Assembly (NCBI RefSeq): GCF_003386235.1
Contig: NZ_QRDZ01000035.1
Span: 27,096-91,095, forward strand
DNA: 64,000 bases
Source: Cohnella phaseoli
Lineage (GTDB): Bacteria; Bacillota; Bacilli; Paenibacillales; Paenibacillaceae
Direction: 5' to 3'
How positions within the stretch are numbered: position 1 is the first letter of the stretch; each line of letters begins with the position of its first letter. Shown here piece after piece: positions 54,621 to 61,469 of this stretch. The notes under the pieces were generated by a model that was not told the DNA's origin, ran no database searches, and saw nothing but the letters and a program-made list of their open reading frames with translations. Position numbers and translations under genes: made by a program.

Positions 54621-55775
54621 ATGAAGATGAAGGTGTTGTTGGCTCCGGATTCCTTCAAGGGAAGCTTAAGCGCCGTGCAAGCCGCGGAGATCATGGTTCG
54701 GGCCGTACGGGACGAGTTGCCGGGCGCGGAGGCGGTCGCCCTGCCGATGGCCGACGGGGGAGAAGGCACGGTCGACGCGCTCGTGACGGCGGGCGGCGGG
54801 GAGAAGCGGTTCGTGGAAGCGACGGGACCGCTTGGAGATCAGGTTCGTTCGTACTATGGGACGATCGGCGGAACGGCTGTGCTGGAAGCGGCGAACCTGT
54901 TCGGGCTGCCGATGGTGCTGGAGGCGGACCGCGATCCGTTGCGGACGACGTCGGCCGGTCTGGGCGACGCCATGCGGGCGGCGCTGGACGCCGGCTACGC
55001 GGAATTCGTCGTTGGGCTGGGCGGAAGCGCTACGAATGACGGCGGCATCGGAATGCTTCGGGTGCTGGGCGCGACGTTCCTCGATCGCTCCGGGAAGCCG
55101 CTGCTCGGGTTCGGCGCGGACTTGGCGGAGATCGCGACCGTCGATTTCTCCGGGCTCGATCCGAGGCTCTTGTCCGCCCGGATTACGGTTGCGTGCGACG
55201 TCCGCAATCCGCTGCTCGGCGAGAGCGGTGCCTCGGCCGTCTACGGCCCGCAGAAGGGGGCGTCTCCGGAACTGTGCAGACGGCTGGATGCCGCGATGGC
55301 CGCTTACGCGGACAAGGTAGAGGCCGGACGGGCTCCTCTGCGGGACGTTCCCGGGGCCGGCGCGGCGGGCGGCCTCGGTTTTGCTTTCCTGGCGCTCGGG
55401 GCGAAGCTCGCTCCAGGCGCCGAAGTGCTCGAAGCCCATCTCGGGCTGCGGGAGAAAATCCGCGACGCTGATTGGGTCGTCACCGGAGAGGGGAGAAGCG
55501 ACGGGCAGACGATGTACGGCAAGCTTCCTCTCCACGTCGCCCGGCTGGCCCGCGAGGAGGGCACGAAAGCCGTACTGCTGTCGGGCAGTCTCGGAGCGGA
55601 AAGCGAGAAGCTCGCGCCGAATTTCGCGGGCTGCTTCTCTATCGTCGAAGGGCCATCGACGCTGGAAGAGTGCATGCGAAACGCCGAGCGGGGATTGTAC
55701 CGCTCGACGCGCAGCCTGATTCGTCTGATCTCCGCGGCAAGCGAATTGGCGGTTCGCGGTCCCGAGCGGGACTGA
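54621..55775 (+). CDS. Glycerate kinase
   Basis: 384 residues of the GlxK/GarK family, which makes 2-phosphoglycerate from D-glycerate and ATP. Signature parts: MKVLLAPDSFKGSLSAVQAA, PMADGGEGTVDAL, GLGGSATNDGGIGML, ACDVRNPLLGESGASAVYGP and VTGEGRSDGQTMYGK. Two ATGs (54621, 54627) are possible; the first has AAAGGGGA at suitable distance. It sits behind its own terminator, so it may be a separate unit. Glycerate could arise from mannosylglycerate breakdown by the GH38 enzyme 50 kb away, but that link is speculation. Confidence 0.93.
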   Translation: MKMKVLLAPDSFKGSLSAVQAAEIMVRAVRDELPGAEAVALPMADGGEGTVDALVTAGGGEKRFVEATGPLGDQVRSYYGTIGGTAVLEAANLFGLPMVLEADRDPLRTTSAGLGDAMRAALDAGYAEFVVGLGGSATNDGGIGMLRVLGATFLDRSGKPLLGFGADLAEIATVDFSGLDPRLLSARITVACDVRNPLLGESGASAVYGPQKGASPELCRRLDAAMAAYADKVEAGRAPLRDVPGAGAAGGLGFAFLALGAKLAPGAEVLEAHLGLREKIRDADWVVTGEGRSDGQTMYGKLPLHVARLAREEGTKAVLLSGSLGAESEKLAPNFAGCFSIVEGPSTLEECMRNAERGLYRSTRSLIRLISAASELAVRGPERD

Positions 55776-56077
55776 AGGTTTGAATTGGTTTGGAGGAAAC
55801 GTTGGCAGAGCAGCGCGACCAACAAACCGGTCAACAGCGAGGTGGGAACCATACCTCCTGAATTTAGAAGGGCAATTTGGAAATCCATTAAAGGATAGTC
55901 AGGTGGTTGTTTTAACAAATGACAATAAATTAAATTTCAATGCTGTCATGAAATCATTACTTTCCAGTAGCATGGATTATAAGCAAAGTGTTCCACCGTT
56001 TAGATTAGTATGGATTAATGGACAAGTATAATTTAAACGCCTTCTTTGGGAAGGCCATCGAAAAGTTCATTCACACC
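55776..56077. other. Intergenic with coding-like fragment
   Basis: An open frame at about 55859-56031 codes for LNLEGQFGNPLKDSQVVVLT and ends PFRLVWINGQV; it reads like the C-terminus of a protein, AT-richer than the kinase, without start or ribosome site. It lies just before a MITE-like element and may be the end of a gene broken by past rearrangement. Nothing else is visible. Confidence 0.4.
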
Positions 56078-56624
56078 AAAAGGGACTGTCCTCATAAGCA
56101 GAGTTGCTCAAGACGATCGATAGACAAAGAAGGGGGATGCACCTCCGGAGAACTATGCTTGACCCACAACACTTCCAGATAATTCCCGGAAGTTATTCAT
56201 ATAATTATCGAAGACGCTTTAGTGACATAGAATCCCTGACCTTGGTTGATTTATACGATTTTTCCTACAAACGTTCGTCGTTTGAGTCTGATCCGAGTTG
56301 CTTTGTGCGGTTCTTCCTACAAAAGTCCGCCATTTAAGCCTGGTTCGAGCTGCGTTGTACGAATTTTCGACTAACTTCCCTGCGTAAGCTCATTTGTGCA
56401 AATAGACCCGTCGTAAAAGTTTAATATCCAATAAATTGTAAACGTTGTGAGTCATGATTAGCCCGGAGACTGCCTCATACGCTCCTGAAATCACCTTATC
56501 ATAGGTTTCCCCATTCAGATGGTTTCAGGAGTGTATAGCATCGGAGAGAGGTACATCCCCCTTGCACCTTGTTCATCGATTATCCAGCAGAGCAACTGGG
56601 TTGGCTTATGAGACAGCCCTTTTC
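56078..56624. mobile_element. MITE-like element with long terminal inverted repeats
   Basis: The left end (AAAAGGGACTGTCCTCATAAGC, 56078 on; written here in parts AAAAGGGACTGTC and CTCATAAGC) is the inverse of the right end (GCTTATGAGACAGCCCTTTT, 56604-56623). The similarity continues inward for about 75 bp, including AGTTGCTC, ATCGAT and AGGGGGATG.ACCTC blocks on both sides. The 547-bp interior has no transposase and holds a tandem repeat. TIRs of the GG.CTGTC.CATAAG kind belong to IS1182/IS5-type elements in Bacilli, so it may be moved by a transposase elsewhere. Confidence 0.7.
56254..56357 (+). repeat. Two 52-bp tandem repeats inside the MITE
   Basis: Two copies of a 52-bp unit starting TACGATTTTTCCTACAA and TGCGGTTCTTCCTACAA, followed by a partial third (TACGAATTTTCGAC). 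They diverge by about one base in four. No function is evident. Confidence 0.65.
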
Positions 56625-56629
56625 TCTAG

Positions 56630-57826
56630 TTACTTCCGCTTCCAAACCGTGCCGTCAGAGTAAGCGACTTTGGTGATTGTGATGTTGCGGAGGGAGCTTG
56701 TGTTATCCTGCCACAGCAGATCCCAAGTGAATGTCGCGTAGTCGCCGGAAGAGAGCTCGAAGGTTCGCGTAATACCTTTGAACAGGCTGGAGCCCGAAGT
56801 CGGGTCGATTACCGGATCTCCGTAATTATCGTAGCACTTAAAGGTGACGTCGAAAGAAACGATCTTCTTCTCGGTTAAATTGGCCACCCGAATGTTGGCT
56901 TCCGGAGTATCGAGAACGCTGTAAGTAATGAAGGAATCGACGACTTTAAGCGGAACATACTTGTTCTTAATTAATTCCTGCTTTAGCTCTTGCTTGAATC
57001 GTGCTGTTTGCTCCTCGATGACTTTCTTGAACAGCGCGGTAAGCGTGTTCTCGAAATCCCCGGAGAAGATGTATTTATGGGCTTTGTTATAGCTCTTGCT
57101 CTCCGTAACGTTCTCCGTGTCATCGGCCCCCATGGAGATACTCTTGACGGCGCGTCCGAGATAATAGGTATCATCTTCACCTGGAACGGCATCCCCTGGG
57201 ATGAGCTTGTAGAGATTAAAGGCGCCCTTCTTGCCCGGCTCCAAAGTCACGGAATGGCTGTAGGTAAAGTTGTGCGTATCGTTGGAAGAGAACTCCTCGT
57301 AGTTCACGGTGAGGGTTTGCTTGCTGCGGTTTTTGACATAGGTGTTCGTGATTTCCAAAGGAAGACCTGTGTAGTAAGGTCCTTTATTCTCGGCAACCGT
57401 CTTAATAAGAGTCGTATTTCCCTTCGTGGTGAGACTTGCGCCAAGGCTGTCGGTCAGAAAACGCAAGGGCAGCATGACGCGGCCGTTCTTCTCCACTGCC
57501 GGCGTTCCCAATATCAAATACATGCCGTTAATGGTAGCGGTGTACTCCCCGATTACGATGGCGATCGTCGTTTCACCGCTATCGCTAGTGCCTATAATGC
57601 GTTTGCTGGATTTGTCCCATTGAAACTTAAGGCCCAACGCTTCAATCGTCTCTCTGGCGGAAACAAGCGTTGTTCCATTTTCCGAAATAGGCTCCTGCGC
57701 ATACTGCACCTTTGTCCCATTAACATAAATGGCTTTGCTGGCAGATGCTGCTGAAGAAACCGGAACGGCCGTCACAAACAGAAGAATGGTTAAAAGCATA
57801 AGAAAAGGTATCTTTCGGTTAGTCAT
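56630..57826 (-). CDS. Secreted stalk-domain (copper amine oxidase N-terminal-like) protein
   Basis: 398 residues. A signal peptide (MTNRKIPFLMLLTILLFVTA, cleavage near SSA-AS) precedes a copper-amine-oxidase N-terminal-like stalk domain (about 30-145: AIYVNGTKVQYAQEPISENG, TLVSARETIEALGLKF, GRVMLPLRFLTDSLG), here without any enzyme. The C-terminal 250 residues carry beta-rich modules with no known name (FSLEPGKKGAF-type stretches, KKIVSFDVTFKCYDNYGDP). Common in Paenibacilli as cell-surface proteins. It lies 45 bp downstream of the response regulator gene on the same strand, so it may belong to its operon. The MITE ends six bases beyond its stop. Confidence 0.8.
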   Translation of the reverse strand: MTNRKIPFLMLLTILLFVTAVPVSSAASASKAIYVNGTKVQYAQEPISENGTTLVSARETIEALGLKFQWDKSSKRIIGTSDSGETTIAIVIGEYTATINGMYLILGTPAVEKNGRVMLPLRFLTDSLGASLTTKGNTTLIKTVAENKGPYYTGLPLEITNTYVKNRSKQTLTVNYEEFSSNDTHNFTYSHSVTLEPGKKGAFNLYKLIPGDAVPGEDDTYYLGRAVKSISMGADDTENVTESKSYNKAHKYIFSGDFENTLTALFKKVIEEQTARFKQELKQELIKNKYVPLKVVDSFITYSVLDTPEANIRVANLTEKKIVSFDVTFKCYDNYGDPVIDPTSGSSLFKGITRTFELSSGDYATFTWDLLWQDNTSSLRNITITKVAYSDGTVWKRK

Positions 57827-57870
57827 ACGAATCCCCTATCTCTATGGTGAAATATGTAAGTCCCCATTGA

Positions 57871-59523
57871 TTATAGCACCCGAACCTTCAGCTCGCGATA
57901 CTCCTGAGGGGTCATATGCGTATGCTTCTTGAACATTTTGATGAAATAGTTATGCTCCAATCCGACTTCTCTCGCGACCTCATGAATCTTCATGGCGGTT
58001 TCCGTTAGCAGGGAGGTGGCTTTGTCGACTCGTCTCTCGGCAATGTATTCCGCGAGTCCGTGCCCGGTCGTTTGCTTGTACAATCTGGACAAGTAGGAGG
58101 GACTGAGATTTGTCACTTCGGAAAGCTTGGTCAAGGACAGATCCTCGTGCAAATGCTCCTTGATGTACAAGTGCAAGCGAGTGACAACAGAATTGGATTT
58201 CTCCTCTTGCTCGTCATGCCGTTTGGCGAACAGCAGAGCGACGACGTTCTCGAAATAATGCGCGGCCGCTTCCCAGTTCGGATGGTCGTCGGTTCTCATT
58301 AGCCCGTCGAAGTCTTGCTGTTCTAACAGATCCTGGGTCGCTTCCAGCCGATTCAGATAGGATAAGATCATCGTGGCTATGCTGTAATACATCTCCGTAT
58401 AGTGTAAAGGATCGTGAGCCGCGGATTGCAGCATCCCGCTGCAGAGGGAGGCGAACTCCCCAGCGTCCCCGCCCTCCAAGTAAGATTCGAGTAGTGGAAT
58501 ATTTCTTCTCTGCCCCGCGAGGCTTGCGTTGTCTCCGGATGAATGGACACCTTTCGAGGCCGTCCCGGGCGATCTCTCCACTGGGGGGAGATCCGTCAGC
58601 AGACTTTCTCTGCCCAATCCGAGTCCGCGTCCGAGCAAACGAATCAACCGATTGAAGGCGGAAGGGAGCTCGCTCCACGAACAGAAGCTGCCGGAGATTG
58701 CGAACGATATCGGAAGATGAAGCACGCCGCGGCTGGCGGACTGGACGGAATCCAGCGTTTCGTGGACGCGTTGGACGAATGCGGACATGTTAGCGCCGTC
58801 CCCTTCTTGGGGCTGGATCAGCCATATGAATTTGGCACGGTCATACGACAGAACCGCGATCCGGCAATTTGAGAAATACTCCTGAGCGATATTGTGAATG
58901 GCAAACGTCAGCAGCTCCCGGTCCGCGAAGGAGTAGTCGCCCGGCCATTCATCTACGCGACCGACGACGATCAATACGGGATCGGCCGTACTTAAGGAGA
59001 TGCCGAGCTCCGCGAATCGGTGTCGAATGCCTTCGCTTTGCAGACGTTCGCCGTTCAGCAGGCTCAACAAATACTCTTTTTGCAGCAGGGGTTTGGCCAG
59101 ATGCAGCTCTTTCCGAGCTTCCTCCATCAGCTGATCCTTCTCCCATTCCTCCTGCAAGGCGGCAATGGCATGGTGGAACGCTTCGAGGATTCTTTCGTCG
59201 CCCTCCGTTTTTAATACGTAATCCAGCCCTCCATGCCGCATGGCGGTCTGCACGTAGGAGAAGTCGTTATACCCGGTCAGAAAAATCGTTTTACAGAAGG
59301 GCCATTGTTTCTTAATGATTTGTTGCAGCTCCAGCCCACTCATGCCGGGCATTCGAATGTCGGCGATCACGATATCGATCTTATGCGCCGATAGGAGGGC
59401 TAGCGCTTCCGAAGCCGAGTAGGCTTTCAGAACGTCGAGCTCCACGGATTCGAGCTCCAGGAACAGGTCGTACAATCCGTCTACTATAAACGGTTCATTG
59501 TCGATAAGCAGTAATCTGTACAT
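57871..59523 (-). CDS. YesN-type response regulator, AraC output
   Basis: 550 residues. Receiver 1-120 with D8 and phosphoacceptor D55 (IADIRMPGMSG). The middle section is typical of YesN. C-terminal double helix-turn-helix: LSLTKLSEVTNLSPSYLSRL and IHEVAREVGLEHNYFIKMFK, ending MTPQEYRELKVRVL. It starts 24 bp after the kinase gene ends. It is likely to control the divergent secreted enzyme at 61470 and perhaps the stalk protein. Confidence 0.92.
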   Translation of the reverse strand: MYRLLLIDNEPFIVDGLYDLFLELESVELDVLKAYSASEALALLSAHKIDIVIADIRMPGMSGLELQQIIKKQWPFCKTIFLTGYNDFSYVQTAMRHGGLDYVLKTEGDERILEAFHHAIAALQEEWEKDQLMEEARKELHLAKPLLQKEYLLSLLNGERLQSEGIRHRFAELGISLSTADPVLIVVGRVDEWPGDYSFADRELLTFAIHNIAQEYFSNCRIAVLSYDRAKFIWLIQPQEGDGANMSAFVQRVHETLDSVQSASRGVLHLPISFAISGSFCSWSELPSAFNRLIRLLGRGLGLGRESLLTDLPPVERSPGTASKGVHSSGDNASLAGQRRNIPLLESYLEGGDAGEFASLCSGMLQSAAHDPLHYTEMYYSIATMILSYLNRLEATQDLLEQQDFDGLMRTDDHPNWEAAAHYFENVVALLFAKRHDEQEEKSNSVVTRLHLYIKEHLHEDLSLTKLSEVTNLSPSYLSRLYKQTTGHGLAEYIAERRVDKATSLLTETAMKIHEVAREVGLEHNYFIKMFKKHTHMTPQEYRELKVRVL

Positions 59524-59547
59524 ATAATAACAACTTCCTTTCTCCGG

Positions 59548-61281
59548 TTACATGGACGTCGTTCGAGGCAATCGGATCGTGACTGAGAACCCTCCGGATT
59601 CCCCCTGAGCAATGACAAGGCCGTATTCGGCGCCGAACTGCAGCTGCAAGCGTCTGTGCACGTTGAGGATACCCGTCGTCTCCAGCCCGGCATCTTGTAC
59701 GTCCAGCTTCCTCCGAAGATTCGCGATCAATTCCTCATCCGCCAATTCCCCGTTATCCTCCACCCGAATGAGCAAGTCCGCCTGATCCTCGGCGAATTGT
59801 ACCGTCAGCTTCGCACCTGTTTCTTTCTCTTCCAACCCGTACTTGTACGCATTTTCGAGAAGCGGTTGGATAATGAGGCGAGGCACCGTCAGGTCGACAT
59901 ACGACGCCGGCAGCTCTCCGAACGCGACCTCGATCTGGCTGGCGAATCGCATCTTCTGAATTTCTACATAGTTTTTGGCGTGCTGCACTTCTTCGGCCAA
60001 GGTGACGGTATCGCTGGAGTTGCGCGTAATAAATTGAAAGTAATCGGACAAGTACTTGGAGAAGCGGATTTGATTTTCGTCCCGACTCTTCTTGGCCAGC
60101 CGATACAGGATAAATAAGCTGTTGTACAGGAAATGGGGATTGATCTGCGACTGCAGCTGTTTGAGCTCTGCGTGCTGCACGCGGAATTTCTGCTCGTACA
60201 CTTCCTGGATCATCTGCTGAAGCCGTTGAACCATGGCGTTGAATTGCGTGTACAAGTACTGGAACTCATCGCGGCCCCGATAGTCGAAGGCGACGCTCAG
60301 GTTGCCATGCTCCACTTTGCGAAAAGCGCGCACTAGGGTTCTTAACGGCCGGTGAATGAGACGGTACACCGAATACGACACGATCATAATAACGATAAGC
60401 GTCAGGATAGAGATCATCCAAAACCAGACGGTATATCGGTCCAGCGGGCCGAGTACGGTGCTCTCCCGCTCATACATGATCAGCGTTGTGCCTAACGTTT
60501 TCGATTTCTCGAAGGCGATTAAATACTTCTGTCCGTCGACGGTTGCCGAATGAAGCTCCGCATTGTCGGCATTGTCCGCTTGAATGACGGAGTTGATGGC
60601 TTGCAGGAAGCCTTCGGGCTCATCGCCGCCGATCCTCCAGCCATCCTCGAAATGGACCAGCATCGTATTGCCAGCCGTGTGGTTCGTAAATTGCAGCAGA
60701 GCGTTTTTCAGCAGTGGGATCGAGATTTCGATATCGACGACAAAATCGGGCGGCTGCCGATTCGACTTGATCGGGTACGGCAAACTGATGAACAGGCGGT
60801 CCTGCCAGTAAATAAAAGGGGACTCGAAGTGATTGGTAAGGACGTTAAGCGCATCGAATTCATCTTGTTGAATGGTACCGAAGTTGTCGTCCGAGATCGT
60901 CCTGTCGATGGAGGGAATATGAACGCTGGCTTCTTGGATATAGGTGCTTGAGTTCTTAATGACGGACAGTTCCTTCTGCAGGTTGCGGATGGCTCCCCGC
61001 TGCTCGTAGTAGTTCATAATCTCCGTACGATTGCTTAATAGATCGAGGTCGTCATAGCGAGCGAATTCCCGCATGATGGCAATCGTGCGTCCGAATTCGT
61101 TCTCCAGCGTGCTATTGTAGAAGTGAACCTTCGATAGCATGGAGTTCGTAATTTCCGATTTTACGCTGGCAGAGCCGTACTTGTTCATGACAAGGCTGAG
61201 CGTGAACAGCGGCGTCAACACGATCAGGAAGGTGATGATGAGCTTCGGGTATATTTTAATCGTATCGAAAAGCGCTTTCAT
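59548..61281 (-). CDS. YesM-type sensor histidine kinase
   Basis: 577 residues from ATG 61281 (MKALFDTIKIYPKLIITFLI), favoured over an in-frame GTG four codons earlier because AGGTGGGGA suits it. Membrane helix 1 near 12-32, an extracellular sensor region of about 250 residues, membrane helix 2 (FWMISILTLIVIMIVSYSVY), HAMP, then His_kinase with H383 (INPHFLYNSLFILYRLAKKS), N box LIIQPLLENAYKYGLEE and G boxes EDNGELADEE and GILNVHRRL. It reports extracellular polysaccharide breakdown products, in line with the divergent secreted protein. Confidence 0.92.
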   Translation of the reverse strand: MKALFDTIKIYPKLIITFLIVLTPLFTLSLVMNKYGSASVKSEITNSMLSKVHFYNSTLENEFGRTIAIMREFARYDDLDLLSNRTEIMNYYEQRGAIRNLQKELSVIKNSSTYIQEASVHIPSIDRTISDDNFGTIQQDEFDALNVLTNHFESPFIYWQDRLFISLPYPIKSNRQPPDFVVDIEISIPLLKNALLQFTNHTAGNTMLVHFEDGWRIGGDEPEGFLQAINSVIQADNADNAELHSATVDGQKYLIAFEKSKTLGTTLIMYERESTVLGPLDRYTVWFWMISILTLIVIMIVSYSVYRLIHRPLRTLVRAFRKVEHGNLSVAFDYRGRDEFQYLYTQFNAMVQRLQQMIQEVYEQKFRVQHAELKQLQSQINPHFLYNSLFILYRLAKKSRDENQIRFSKYLSDYFQFITRNSSDTVTLAEEVQHAKNYVEIQKMRFASQIEVAFGELPASYVDLTVPRLIIQPLLENAYKYGLEEKETGAKLTVQFAEDQADLLIRVEDNGELADEELIANLRRKLDVQDAGLETTGILNVHRRLQLQFGAEYGLVIAQGESGGFSVTIRLPRTTSM

Positions 61282-61423
61282 GATGTTCCCCACCTAGCTT
61301 CGTCAGAATATGTAACAGTTGATTCGCTAATCGCGGGCTGGATTCCTGTCGCGCTGCGCTCCATATCAACAGAAAACGATAAACGTAAAAAGAGTTCTAT
61401 ATAGGATCAAAATCTAGCTCATT

Positions 61424-61449
61424 ATAATCGACATTGTAAGCGATTCCAA
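61424..61449 (+). promoter_or_regulatory. -10 element and CcpA-like (cre) box
   Basis: TATAAT at 61424-61429 is followed at 61436-61449 by TGTAAGCGATTCCA, which fits TGNAANCGNNNNCA fully. It lies near the start of transcription, just before the GGAGG ribosome site of the secreted protein. Repression by CcpA with glucose is expected. No clear -35 is visible, which fits an activator-dependent promoter. Confidence 0.6.
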
Positions 61450-61469
61450 TACAATGGAGGTTATGGTGG

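Noticed and set aside
56254..56357. Possible CRISPR array
   Set aside because: Only two diverged 52-bp units with no spacers and no cas genes in the window.
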